Below, piece by piece: positions 33,682-42,889 of a stretch of DNA of 64,000 nt. The first letter of the stretch is position 1; every line of letters begins with the position of its first letter. The stretch is from an uncultured Caryophanales bacterium (GTDB lineage: Bacteria > Bacillota_I > Bacilli_A > RFN20 > CAG-826), in assembly GCA_905197045.1 (NCBI GenBank), contig CAJJXG010000002.1, positions 62,001-126,000 on the forward strand, in the 5' to 3' direction. The notes under the pieces are model-generated. The model was not told the DNA's origin. It made no database searches and saw nothing but the letters and a program-made list of their open reading frames with translations. Both the position numbers and the translations under genes were made by a program.

Positions 33682-35280
33682 ATGGATAAGTTTTTAAATG
33701 TTCTTGTTGAAGGAAATTTAGACGTATTTGTCTGGGTAATAATTTTAGTTGCCGTTTTAATAATTGGTGCTCTTTTAGGAGCTTTAGGCACATATTTCTT
33801 AGCAAAAGAAAAAGTAAAAAAAGCTAATTCAAATGCTGAAAAGATTCTTAATGATGCTAACTTAAAAGCCGAAAAAATTCAAAAAAATGCGCAAATCGAC
33901 GCTAAACAAACAGTTTTTGAAATGAAACAAGAAGCTGATAAGGATATTAAGGAAAGAAAGCAAGAAGTTATTGCCCAAGAAAATAAACTTCTTCAAAGAG
34001 AACAATCAATTGATGCTCGTGATCAAGCATTACTTAAAAAAGAAAATGCTTTAGAAAATAAAGAAAAGAATTTAGATCGTCAGATCGAAGATAACAAAAG
34101 AAAAGCAGAAACTTTAAACGAAAAGATTAATTCTATTCTTGCTGAACTTGAAAAAGTTTCAAATCTTACTGAAAAGGAAGCTAGAGAAGAAATCTATCGT
34201 CGAGTCGAAGAAAAAGAAACTCAAAATATCGCTAAATTCATGAAAGAAAAAGAGGATGAAGCTGAGGCAAAAGCTGATGATAAATCTCGTGAAATTTTAG
34301 CAATGGCAATGGCTCGTAATGCTCAAGATGTAACAAATGAAAGAACAGTTACAACAATTTCACTTCCTAGTGATGAAATGAAGGGTAGAATCATTGGTCG
34401 AGAAGGAAGAAATATTAAATCTTTAGAACAACTTTTAGGCGTTGACATTATTATTGATGATACCCCAGAAGCACTCACTATTTCTTGTTTTAATCCTATT
34501 AGAAGAGAAGTTGCTTCACGCGTTTTAAATACTCTTATTAAAGATGGAAGAATTCAACCAGGAAGAATTGAAGAAGTTTCTAATAAATGTCAAAAAGAGG
34601 TTAATGAAATAATTAGAAAAGCTGGCGAAGATGCTGTTGCTAAGCTTGGTATTTCAAATATGAATAAAGAACTTGTGACACTTGTTGGACGTTTAAAATA
34701 TCGTACTAGCTATGGTCAAAATCAACTTACTCACTCCGTTGAAACTGCTCAAATTTGTGGAGCTATGGCTAGCGAACTTGGCTTAAATGTTCAACTTGCA
34801 AAACGTGCCGCTTTACTCCATGATCTTGGAAAAGGACTAGATTATGAAGTTGAAGGAAGCCATGTTGAAATTGGAGCTCGTCTTGCTAAAAAATATGGTG
34901 AAAGTGATTTAGTAGTAAATGCTATTGAATCACATCATGGAGATGTTCCTGCTAAATCAGTTATTGCTTATCTTGTTCAAGCCGCCGATACTTTATCAGC
35001 AGCTAGACCTGGAGCAAGAAGTGAAACTCTTGAAAGCTATATAAAAAGAGTCGAACAACTTGAGTCAATTTGCAAATCATATGATGGAGTTCAAAGTTGT
35101 TATGCAATGCAATCTGGAAGAGAAGTTAGAGTTATGGTAATTCCAGAAAAGATTAATGATTTACAAGCCTTTAAATTAGCTCACGATATTAAAGAAAGAA
35201 TTGAAAATGAAATGACTTATCCTGGTCAAATTAAAGTCAATGTTATTAGAGAATATCGTGCTCAAGAGACAGCTAAATAA
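33682..35280 (+). CDS. rny: Ribonuclease Y
   Basis: A 532-residue membrane-anchored endoribonuclease that starts mRNA decay. It has one N-terminal membrane segment (~15-40), a long charged coiled coil (~45-200), a KH domain (GRIIGREGRNIKSLE near 235-249), and an HD domain with HDLGKG near 380 for metal-dependent cleavage. A CCTTT/AAAGG hairpin in the leader covers part of the ribosome site. ymdB overlaps its stop by one base. YmcA, a specificity factor for this enzyme in Bacillus, is encoded three genes later. Confidence 0.96.
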   Translation: MDKFLNVLVEGNLDVFVWVIILVAVLIIGALLGALGTYFLAKEKVKKANSNAEKILNDANLKAEKIQKNAQIDAKQTVFEMKQEADKDIKERKQEVIAQENKLLQREQSIDARDQALLKKENALENKEKNLDRQIEDNKRKAETLNEKINSILAELEKVSNLTEKEAREEIYRRVEEKETQNIAKFMKEKEDEAEAKADDKSREILAMAMARNAQDVTNERTVTTISLPSDEMKGRIIGREGRNIKSLEQLLGVDIIIDDTPEALTISCFNPIRREVASRVLNTLIKDGRIQPGRIEEVSNKCQKEVNEIIRKAGEDAVAKLGISNMNKELVTLVGRLKYRTSYGQNQLTHSVETAQICGAMASELGLNVQLAKRAALLHDLGKGLDYEVEGSHVEIGARLAKKYGESDLVVNAIESHHGDVPAKSVIAYLVQAADTLSAARPGARSETLESYIKRVEQLESICKSYDGVQSCYAMQSGREVRVMVIPEKINDLQAFKLAHDIKERIENEMTYPGQIKVNVIREYRAQETAK

Positions 35281-36068
35281 TGAATATCTTATTTATTGGT
35301 GATATTGTTGGAAAAGTTGGTCGAAAAGCATTAGTTGATAATTTAAATACTATAAAAAAGAAATATAACATCTCTTTTACTATAGCAAATGGAGAAAATA
35401 TTTCCCGAGGTAGAGGGATTAATCGTAATCATTATGATTTTTTGATTAAAAATGGTGTTGATTGCGTAACACTAGGAAATCATTATAAGGATCGAATTGA
35501 AGTTAAGGATTATATTGAACACGTTGATAATTTAATTCGACCAATAAATATTGAAGAAGAATTTCCTGGAGAAGGCAGTAAAGTCTTTGAAGTTGATGGG
35601 GTTAATATTAGAGTAAGCAACATTTTAGGTAGTGCTTACTCTAAAATTCCAGTCAAAGATCCTTATCTTGAAGCGCTTAGTGTTATTGAAAATGATGATA
35701 GTGATATTCATATTATTGATTTCCACGCCGATTCAACAGGAGAGAAAAAAGCTTTTGCTTATTCTTTAAAAAATACTGTAAGTGCGGTAATTGGCACACA
35801 TACGCACGTTCAAACTCGCGATGCTCAAATTTTAAATACTGGGGTTTTATATATTAGCGATGTTGGAATGTGTGGGTCTTACAATAGTGTTTTAGGTACT
35901 GAAATCAATAGTGTTATTGAACGCATCATTAAACATAATGAGAATAGTCGTTTTGAGTATTTAGATAACGATGATAGACTTTTTTCAGCCGTTATTTTAA
36001 AATTTAACGATTTAACTTTTAAAGGTGAAGAAATTATCCCTTTATATATTATTAATAAGAAAGGTTGA
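35280..36068 (+). CDS. ymdB: YmdB-type metallophosphodiesterase
   Basis: A 262-residue calcineurin-like phosphoesterase of the YmdB family, which acts on 2',3'-cyclic nucleotides in Bacillus. The FIGDIVGKVGR start (Asp for metal), NGENISRGRG near residue 37, GNHY near 66 and THTHVQTRD near 173-181 are family motifs. The stop is TGA. The rny-ymdB pairing is conserved in Firmicutes. Confidence 0.93.
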   Translation: MNILFIGDIVGKVGRKALVDNLNTIKKKYNISFTIANGENISRGRGINRNHYDFLIKNGVDCVTLGNHYKDRIEVKDYIEHVDNLIRPINIEEEFPGEGSKVFEVDGVNIRVSNILGSAYSKIPVKDPYLEALSVIENDDSDIHIIDFHADSTGEKKAFAYSLKNTVSAVIGTHTHVQTRDAQILNTGVLYISDVGMCGSYNSVLGTEINSVIERIIKHNENSRFEYLDNDDRLFSAVILKFNDLTFKGEEIIPLYIINKKG

Positions 36069-36070
36069 GT

Positions 36071-37519
36071 ATGGGAAGAAACGTAATTATTGAATCAATG
36101 CCTGATTTAGATAAGGCCAGAACGCGTGTTGGAAAGATTGAAACAGTCAACTTTTCTTATGAACCTTCAAAAGAATTAGTTGATAAGTTTAAAGGCAAAA
36201 AAGCTTTCATTAGAACTTATGGTTGCCAAGCAAATTATCGTGATGAAGAAACTTTAATGGGCCTTCTTTCTTTGATTGGTATGGAAAAAACCGAAAATCC
36301 AGAAGAAGCGACTGTCGCAATTTTAAATACGTGCGCAGTTAGAGAAAATGCTGAAGATAAAGTTTATGGAGAAATTGGTCAATTTAAGAGCTTAAAGGCT
36401 AAAAATAAAGATTTAGTCTTGATGCTTTGTGGATGTATGGTTGAACAAAAGCATATTGTAGAAGATGTTTTAACTAAATTCCCACATGTTGATATTTTCT
36501 TTGGAACACATAATCTTGAAGATGTTTTATCTTTACTTGAGAAATTTATTAAAGATAAAAAACATTCTCGACACGTTGATGTTTTATCAAAAGAAGGCAA
36601 TATTGTTGAAAAAATGCCTGTTACCAGAATTGATGATTATAAGGCATATGTTAATATTTCTTATGGCTGCGATAAGTTTTGTACTTATTGTATTGTTCCT
36701 TATACAAGAGGCAAAGAAAGAAGTCGTAACATTAGCGATATATTGAGCGAGTGTAAAGAATTAGTTGATCAAGGTTATAAGGAAATTACTTTACTAGGGC
36801 AAAATGTTGATAGCTATGGCAAAGATTTAAAAGATGGAACGACCTTTGCTAAACTGCTTGAAGAAGTAGCTAAACTCAATATGCCTCGTTTAAGGTTTTT
36901 AACAAGTTATCCAAGTGATTTTCATGATGATGTAATTGATGTTATAGCTAAATACGATAACATTATGAAATACATTCATTTACCAATTCAAAGTGGAAGC
37001 GATGAAACACTTAGAAGAATGGGCAGAAGATATACAAGTAAAGAATATCTCGATTTAGTTAAAAGAATTAGAGAAAAGATTCCAACAATTGCTTTATCAA
37101 CCGACATTATAGTTGGCTTTCCTAATGAAAGTTATGAAGAATTTAAAGAGACGATTGATGTTGCTTTAAAAGCTGATTATACAAGTGCTTTTACTTTTAT
37201 TTATTCACCACGAAAAGGAACACCTGCTGCTCGACTTGTAGACAATGTGACTTATGATGAAAAAGTAAAAAGATTTAAGGAACTTGTTGATGCTTTAGAG
37301 ATTAATTTTAAAAAGCATGCCGATGAGATGGTTGGAAAAACTTTTGAAGTTTTAGTGGATGGCGAAAGCAAAAAAGATAAATCTATGCTTTCAGGTTATG
37401 CTTATAATATGAAAATTATTCACTTTAAAGGCGATGAATCTTTAATAGGTAAACTTGTTAAAGTTAAGGTATTAGAGTCGCACGTTTATTCGCTTATTGG
37501 AGAGCTTGTTAGTGATTAA
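36071..37519 (+). CDS. miaB: tRNA-2-methylthio-N6-dimethylallyladenosine synthase
   Basis: A 482-residue radical-SAM enzyme that adds a methylthio group to i6A37 in tRNA. ATG 36071 with AAAGG six bases upstream is preferred to the TTG at 36065. Three N-terminal cysteines bind one Fe-S cluster (TYGCQ, NTCAVRE, LCGCM), the radical-SAM CxxxCxxC is in GCDKFCTYC near 200, and a TRAM domain closes the protein. It works after MiaA, encoded one gene later. It needs Fe-S clusters that the suf genes at 54-58 kb would supply. Confidence 0.96.
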   Translation: MGRNVIIESMPDLDKARTRVGKIETVNFSYEPSKELVDKFKGKKAFIRTYGCQANYRDEETLMGLLSLIGMEKTENPEEATVAILNTCAVRENAEDKVYGEIGQFKSLKAKNKDLVLMLCGCMVEQKHIVEDVLTKFPHVDIFFGTHNLEDVLSLLEKFIKDKKHSRHVDVLSKEGNIVEKMPVTRIDDYKAYVNISYGCDKFCTYCIVPYTRGKERSRNISDILSECKELVDQGYKEITLLGQNVDSYGKDLKDGTTFAKLLEEVAKLNMPRLRFLTSYPSDFHDDVIDVIAKYDNIMKYIHLPIQSGSDETLRRMGRRYTSKEYLDLVKRIREKIPTIALSTDIIVGFPNESYEEFKETIDVALKADYTSAFTFIYSPRKGTPAARLVDNVTYDEKVKRFKELVDALEINFKKHADEMVGKTFEVLVDGESKKDKSMLSGYAYNMKIIHFKGDESLIGKLVKVKVLESHVYSLIGELVSD

Positions 37520-37808
37520 TCAAAAGTTCAAAGATAGTATTACTAATCTAAAAAATGAGCTTTACGAAGACCCTCTTTTAAAGGAGTATTTTGAAACTAA
37601 AAAAGCTTTACTTTCTTCAAAAAGCCTGCAAAACTCGGATAAATTAATTTTAGTGAGTAAATATAGCGCCCTTAAAAAAGAAGAAAAACAGCGTTATGCC
37701 TATTTAAGAATGCATAAAGAGGAAAATCCACTAGTTAATAATTTTTTTGTTTTAAAAGAGGAAGTTGAAAATCTAATAGAAGAAGTTAATGAGCTATTTA
37801 ATTTATGA
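37512..37808 (+). CDS. ymcA: YmcA/YlbF family RNase Y regulator
   Basis: A 98-residue helical protein of the YlbF/YmcA family, which with YaaT directs RNase Y in Bacillus. GTG 37512 is preferred because GGAGAG lies 7 bases before it; the in-frame TTG at 37497 has no site. It has the repeating helical pattern (LYEDPLLKEYFETKKAL... KYSALKKEEKQRYAYLR) and overlaps miaB by 8 bases. Its place after miaB is the same as in Bacillus. Confidence 0.78.
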   Translation: MINQKFKDSITNLKNELYEDPLLKEYFETKKALLSSKSLQNSDKLILVSKYSALKKEEKQRYAYLRMHKEENPLVNNFFVLKEEVENLIEEVNELFNL

Positions 37809-38641
37809 TATATGCTATTTTAGGTCCGACATGTAGTGGCAAAAGTGATTTTGCTGAAAAGTTATCTTTAAAATATAATGCTCCAATTATTAATTTTGAT
37901 GCGTTTCAGGTTTATAAAGAATTAAATAAAGGCACCGCCAAACCATCAAAAAAAGAACTAGATAGTGGGCGCTATTTTCTTTATGATTTTGTTTCAATTA
38001 AAGAAGATTATAATGTTAGTCGCTATCAAGAAGAAGCACGTTTACTTCTTGAAAAGTTCAAAGATAAAGATGTAGTCATGGTTGGAGGAACTGGCTTATA
38101 TCTTAAAGCCGCTTTATTTGATTATAAGTTTTTAAAAGAAGAAAAAATGGATGAAGGTTTTTTGCAAGATGTTAGTAATGAAGAACTTTATCGTGAGCTT
38201 CTTCTTATTGATAAAGATGATGCTATAAAAATTGGTGTCAATAATCGAAAAAGACTTTTAAGAGCTTTATATATTTATAAAATTCATAATAAAAGTAAAA
38301 GTGAATTAAATGATAATGGGAAAAATACCCTTTTATATAAAGATGTTAAATTTTATGGTATTGATATTGATCGAGCATTACTTTATCAAAGAATTGATCA
38401 AAGGGTTGATAAAATGTTTGAAGATGGTTTAGAAGAAGAAGCTCGCTCACTTTTTAATAACTATGATCATTCTTTAAGAGCTTTACAAGCTATTGGTTAT
38501 AAAGAGTTTTTACTTTCTTCTAATAGTGAAGAAATTAAAAAGATGATTAAAAATAATACTCATCATTATGCAAAAAGGCAGATGACTTTTTTTAAACATC
38601 AATTTGATAATATTGAATGGATAAAATTTGAAAATGTCTAA
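37805..38641 (+). CDS. miaA: tRNA dimethylallyltransferase
   Basis: A 278-residue enzyme that adds a dimethylallyl group to A37 of tRNAs reading UNN codons. GPTCSGKS at residues 6-13 is the P-loop; DAFQVYKELNKGTAKP (~33-48) is the substrate-binding motif, and VGGTGLYLKAAL near 97-108 is characteristic. It is slightly shorter than the usual 300. It overlaps ymcA by 4 bases and tcdA by 8. Confidence 0.95.
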   Translation: MIYAILGPTCSGKSDFAEKLSLKYNAPIINFDAFQVYKELNKGTAKPSKKELDSGRYFLYDFVSIKEDYNVSRYQEEARLLLEKFKDKDVVMVGGTGLYLKAALFDYKFLKEEKMDEGFLQDVSNEELYRELLLIDKDDAIKIGVNNRKRLLRALYIYKIHNKSKSELNDNGKNTLLYKDVKFYGIDIDRALLYQRIDQRVDKMFEDGLEEEARSLFNNYDHSLRALQAIGYKEFLLSSNSEEIKKMIKNNTHHYAKRQMTFFKHQFDNIEWIKFENV

Positions 38642-39335
38642 TTTAATTGATACTAGAAGCAAACTATTATTATCTGAAGACTTTGATTTAATCAAACATT
38701 TTAAGATTGCAGTAATTGGTTTAGGTGGAGTCGGCTCAATTATCCCTATGTCGTTAATTAGAAGTGGGGTTAAAAATTTATTGATAATTGATGGTGATAA
38801 GGTTGATGAAACTAATCTTAATCGACAAATGGCGTATTTTTCTAAAGATGTTGGAAAATATAAAAGCGAAGTCTTAAAAGAAAGATTATTTGAAATAAGA
38901 GATGATATTGAAATTGAAGCTTTAAATTGTTTTGTTGATGAAAATTTTGATTTTTCAATTTTTAAAGGCTTAGACTATATAATAGATTGCATTGATGATA
39001 TTGATGCTAAAGTATTATTAGCAAAATATGCTCTTAATAATAATGTTTCATTAATTTCTTCAATGGGAACTGGAAATCGTTTAGATCCTGCTAAATTATC
39101 AATTGTTCGTCTTGATAAAACTAGCGGTGATCCTCTTGCTAAAAAGTTTCGCTATTTATTAAGAAAAGAAAATATTGATCTTAAAAAGATTAATGTGGTT
39201 TCTTCTAGCGAAGAACCTATCGTTAAAGGGAAAGTAGTTTCTTCTATGGCGTTTGTGCCAAATAGTAGTGGCTTATTAATGAGTTCATTTGTCTTAAAAG
39301 AACTCTTAAGGAGATACAAAAATGAAGTTAGATAA
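38634..39335 (+). CDS. tcdA: tRNA threonylcarbamoyladenosine dehydratase (TcdA/CsdL)
   Basis: A 233-residue E1-like enzyme that cyclises t6A37 in tRNA using ATP. ATG 38634 is chosen over the TTG at 38628, though neither has a strong ribosome site. IGLGGVGS near residue 31 is the nucleotide loop, DGDKVDETNLNRQ near 55-67 the E1 motif, and DKTSGDPLAKKFRYLLR near 160 is typical of TcdA and not MoeB/ThiF. No Cys-rich zinc site is seen. Its neighbours miaB and miaA modify the same tRNA position. Confidence 0.85.
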   Translation: MSNLIDTRSKLLLSEDFDLIKHFKIAVIGLGGVGSIIPMSLIRSGVKNLLIIDGDKVDETNLNRQMAYFSKDVGKYKSEVLKERLFEIRDDIEIEALNCFVDENFDFSIFKGLDYIIDCIDDIDAKVLLAKYALNNNVSLISSMGTGNRLDPAKLSIVRLDKTSGDPLAKKFRYLLRKENIDLKKINVVSSSEEPIVKGKVVSSMAFVPNSSGLLMSSFVLKELLRRYKNEVR

Positions 39336-40950
39336 TATTGGAAAAGTTGCAAAAAAGTTTGGGATTGGCGAGGAATTTCTTGAATATTATGGAAATTACA
39401 AGGCTAAAATTGACTTTAAAAGAATGTGGAATGAAGTCAAAAATAATGAAGATGGTAAATTAGTTTTAGTCACGGCAATTACCCCAACAAAAGCTGGCGA
39501 AGGAAAAACCACAACAACCATCGCCTTAATTGATGGCTTAGCTAAAATTAAGCAAAAAGCGATAGGCTGTTTAAGAGAGCCAAGTTTAGGTCCAGTTTTT
39601 GGCTTAAAAGGTGGAGCAACTGGAGGAGGCAAAGTAACTGTTGAACCTCACGATGATATTAACCTTCATTTTACAGGTGATATGCATGCCTTAACTAGTT
39701 CAATTAATCTTATAAGTGCAATCATTGATAATCATATTTATCAAGGAAATGAATTAAATATTGACCCTAATAAAATTACATGGAAAAGAGCTCTTGATAT
39801 GAACGATCGAGAACTTCGAAGTATTAATATTGGTTTAGGAAGCGATAAAAACGGCATTAAAAGAGAGGATCATTTTCAAATTACTGTTGCTAGTGAGTTA
39901 ATGGCAATAATGTGCCTAGCTAAAGATGAAAAAGATTTTATCGATCGCGTGAGAAAAATTATTGTTGCTTTTACTTACGATGATAAGCCTGTTTATTTAG
40001 AAGAATTAAGAATATCAAATGCAATTTTAAAGTTAATGCGTGAGGCTTTAAAACCAAATATCGTACAAACACAGGAACATAATCTTGTTTTTGTTCATGG
40101 TGGACCTTTTGCAAACATCGCACATGGATGCAGTAGTTTAATTGCGACTCGTTTAGCTTTAAAACTTTCACCACTAGTTATTACTGAAGCTGGATTTGCT
40201 AGTGATTTAGGGGCTGAAAAATTTTTTGATATCAAATGTCGTACCGGAAATTTAAAACCAAATGCAGTTGTTCTTGTTGCGACAATAAGAGCATTAAAAC
40301 TTCATGGTGGTGTTTTATTTGAGGAATTAGAAAACGAGAATTTAGATGCACTTGAAAATGGGTTTAAGAATTTAGAGCAACACTATCAAAACTTAAGGAA
40401 ATTTAATGTACCAGTAATTGTAGCTATTAATCATTTTAAGAGCGACTCAGAAAACGAAGTTAAAAAGCTAATTGAATTATTGAATAAGAATTATTTCCCA
40501 TTCGCCTTTTTAGATGGATATTTAAAAGGTGGCGATGGAAGTCGTGAACTTGCTTCTAAAGTAATGGAAGTTTTAGAAACTAAACGCAGTAATTTCTCTC
40601 CAATTTATAAATTAACCTCGTCAATTGAAGAAAAAATTGAAACTTTAGCCAAGGAAATTTATCGTGCTGATGGTGTTGAATATAGTGACCTTGCTAAAGA
40701 AAAAATAGAGCTTTATAAAAATATGGGGAAAGATGATTTACCAATTTGTGTAGCAAAAACACAATCAAGTTTTTCTGATGATCCTAAATTATTGAATGCT
40801 CCTAGAAATTTTAAACTTCATGTTAAAGATTTATCTTTATCAAATGGTGCTGGTTTTATTGTAGTTTATTGCGGAAATATTTTAACAATGCCTGGCCTTC
40901 CAAAAATTCCTGCAGCAGTGAAAATGGAAGATGAAAATTTGTTTAATTAA
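39322..40950 (+). CDS. fhs: Formate-tetrahydrofolate ligase
   Basis: A 542-residue enzyme that makes 10-formyl-THF from formate with ATP for purine and fMet-tRNA synthesis. TPTKAGEGKTTTT near residues 52-64 is its P-loop, LREPSLGPVFGLKGGATGGG near 87-106 the conserved active-site region, and HGGPFANIAHGCSS near 257-270 is diagnostic. AAGGAG lies before the ATG. Its stop overlaps the end of the convergent ABC exporter gene by 4 bases, and no terminator is visible between them. Confidence 0.97.
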   Translation: MKLDNIGKVAKKFGIGEEFLEYYGNYKAKIDFKRMWNEVKNNEDGKLVLVTAITPTKAGEGKTTTTIALIDGLAKIKQKAIGCLREPSLGPVFGLKGGATGGGKVTVEPHDDINLHFTGDMHALTSSINLISAIIDNHIYQGNELNIDPNKITWKRALDMNDRELRSINIGLGSDKNGIKREDHFQITVASELMAIMCLAKDEKDFIDRVRKIIVAFTYDDKPVYLEELRISNAILKLMREALKPNIVQTQEHNLVFVHGGPFANIAHGCSSLIATRLALKLSPLVITEAGFASDLGAEKFFDIKCRTGNLKPNAVVLVATIRALKLHGGVLFEELENENLDALENGFKNLEQHYQNLRKFNVPVIVAINHFKSDSENEVKKLIELLNKNYFPFAFLDGYLKGGDGSRELASKVMEVLETKRSNFSPIYKLTSSIEEKIETLAKEIYRADGVEYSDLAKEKIELYKNMGKDDLPICVAKTQSSFSDDPKLLNAPRNFKLHVKDLSLSNGAGFIVVYCGNILTMPGLPKIPAAVKMEDENLFN

Positions 40951-42887
40951 AGATTAACGTTTTTACCGGTAATTTGCTTGTCAAAGGTCTTGATTTGATC
41001 TTCTAAATTAAGATCTTTGAATTGGTTCATATATAGTTCGTAATAATAACCTCTTTTTTCCATGAGTGATTTATGGTTGCCATCTTCAATTATTTTTCCA
41101 TCTTTCATGACGATGATTCGATCACAATCAACTATTGTTGAAAGACGATGAGCAATCATAATACTTGTTCTTCCTTTTAATACTTTAGAAATAGCTGTTT
41201 GAATAACATGCTCGGTTTCTGTATCAATTGAAGAAGTGGCTTCATCTAAAATTAAAAGTTTAGGATTACGAATTATGGCTCTAGCAAATGAAATTAATTG
41301 TTTTTGACCTTGCGAAAGTTCATTTCCGCCATCTTTTAAAAATGTATTGTAACCATTTTCAAGAGAAGTTATGTAGTTATGAAGATCGACAATTTTAGCG
41401 GCAGTTATAACTTCTTCATCAGTGGCGTTTAATTTTCCATATTTGATGTTATCTTTAATGGTTCCTTTAAAGATAAAAGGGGTTTGTTGAACATAGCCAA
41501 TATTGCTTCTTAGCCAACCTACACTACGGTCTTTGTAATTCACACCATCAATTAATATCCTTCCCTTAGTAGGTTCATAGAATCTACAAAGTAAGTTAAC
41601 AGTTGTTGATTTACCACTTCCAGTTTCACCAACAATAGCAACGCTACTTCCTTCTTTAATATGGATATTCATATCATGGAGGACTTCTAAATCTTGTTTA
41701 TAAGAAAAAGAAACGTGGTCAAAAGTTATTTCGCCTTTCATCTCTTCAAAATTTTGTGTCTTATTGTCAAACAAGCTTCCGTATTTTTCGATTACTTCTG
41801 GTCTATCAACAAGTTCTGGTTTTGTATCGATTAACATAAATAGTTTTTCAACATTAGCTTGAGTTGAAATAAGTTCAGCAAAAATTTCTGCAAACTGAGA
41901 AATTGGATTGAAGATACTTCCAACAAAGCCTAAGAAAAGAACCATCATGGCGATTGTGCTCGTTGTTTGATTGGAAATATTAATTAAAGGGAAAACAACA
42001 ATAATAATTGCTGTAGTTATTGCACTTAAAACGTTAATTGAAGGATTAAAGAAAGCACTTACCTTACCAGTTTTAAACCTTTTACGGCAAACATCAGTGG
42101 AGATTTCTTTACATTCTTCATAAATGGTGTTTTCAATAGCTAGTGATTTAATTGTTTTATTGCCACTTATTGATTCAGCAAGCCATCTAACAAATTCACT
42201 ATATGCGCTACGAGCAATTCGAGAAAGCTTTAAAATCCATCTTTGGAAGAAAAGAACAATTATAAATATTAATGGAGTAGTGGCTAAAATTATCAAAGAT
42301 AATAACCAGCTATAGCTAAACATTGTAATAAGAGTAAATACAAGCTCACTTATAATCCAAAAGATTCTTAATACAGAGTTTGAAAGAACATCACCTATAT
42401 TTGCAGCATCGTTTTGAAGTCTTGCAATAAGCCATCCACTAGGAGTTCTATCAAAATATGAAAAACTTAATTCTTGAATTCTTTTAAAAGCATCTCTTCT
42501 TAAACCAGTCATAATAATCATTTCAAAATAGTTCATTGTAAAAAAGGTTAAGAAAATTGCGATGCTTCTTAAAATTATCATGACAATGTAGAAAATAATG
42601 TAATTTAAGAAAGTTAATGTAAAATCAATTCCAAGAATTTTAACCGGAAGTAAGACATCAAAAAGTGGAGTATTTCCAATAAGTTGGCCATTATTAAATG
42701 CACTGATTAAGCCAGCATTCATTGATGGAATAAAACTTGCATCATAAAAAGAAGTAAACATCATTGAGATGATTAAAACTATTAATAGCGGCCACTTAAC
42801 AAAAACGTATTTAAAAGTTTTTGCCCAAACAGCCATACTAAACTTGCTATTTATTTCTTCTTCTTTAAAAACTGATTTAGTAGGCAT
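40947..42887 (-). CDS. ABC exporter half-transporter with intact catalytic site
   Basis: A 646-residue type IV ABC exporter: about six membrane segments in residues ~30-330, then an ATPase domain. Walker A is GETGSGKST, the signature is LSQGQ (Gly to Gln change at the fourth position of LSGGQ is notable), and Walker B is followed by the catalytic Glu (LILDEATSSID). The upstream gene ends 2 bases before and encodes the partner. Such pairs (LmrCD, BmrCD, TM287/288) pump lipids or drugs outward. The substrate is unknown. Confidence 0.9.
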   Translation of the reverse strand: MPTKSVFKEEEINSKFSMAVWAKTFKYVFVKWPLLIVLIISMMFTSFYDASFIPSMNAGLISAFNNGQLIGNTPLFDVLLPVKILGIDFTLTFLNYIIFYIVMIILRSIAIFLTFFTMNYFEMIIMTGLRRDAFKRIQELSFSYFDRTPSGWLIARLQNDAANIGDVLSNSVLRIFWIISELVFTLITMFSYSWLLSLIILATTPLIFIIVLFFQRWILKLSRIARSAYSEFVRWLAESISGNKTIKSLAIENTIYEECKEISTDVCRKRFKTGKVSAFFNPSINVLSAITTAIIIVVFPLINISNQTTSTIAMMVLFLGFVGSIFNPISQFAEIFAELISTQANVEKLFMLIDTKPELVDRPEVIEKYGSLFDNKTQNFEEMKGEITFDHVSFSYKQDLEVLHDMNIHIKEGSSVAIVGETGSGKSTTVNLLCRFYEPTKGRILIDGVNYKDRSVGWLRSNIGYVQQTPFIFKGTIKDNIKYGKLNATDEEVITAAKIVDLHNYITSLENGYNTFLKDGGNELSQGQKQLISFARAIIRNPKLLILDEATSSIDTETEHVIQTAISKVLKGRTSIMIAHRLSTIVDCDRIIVMKDGKIIEDGNHKSLMEKRGYYYELYMNQFKDLNLEDQIKTFDKQITGKNVNL

Positions 42888-42889
42888 AA

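Noticed and set aside
40947..40950. Possible frameshift or annotation error at the 4-base overlap of fhs and the exporter gene
   Set aside because: Both proteins have family-typical ends; overlapping convergent stops are acceptable in a compact genome.
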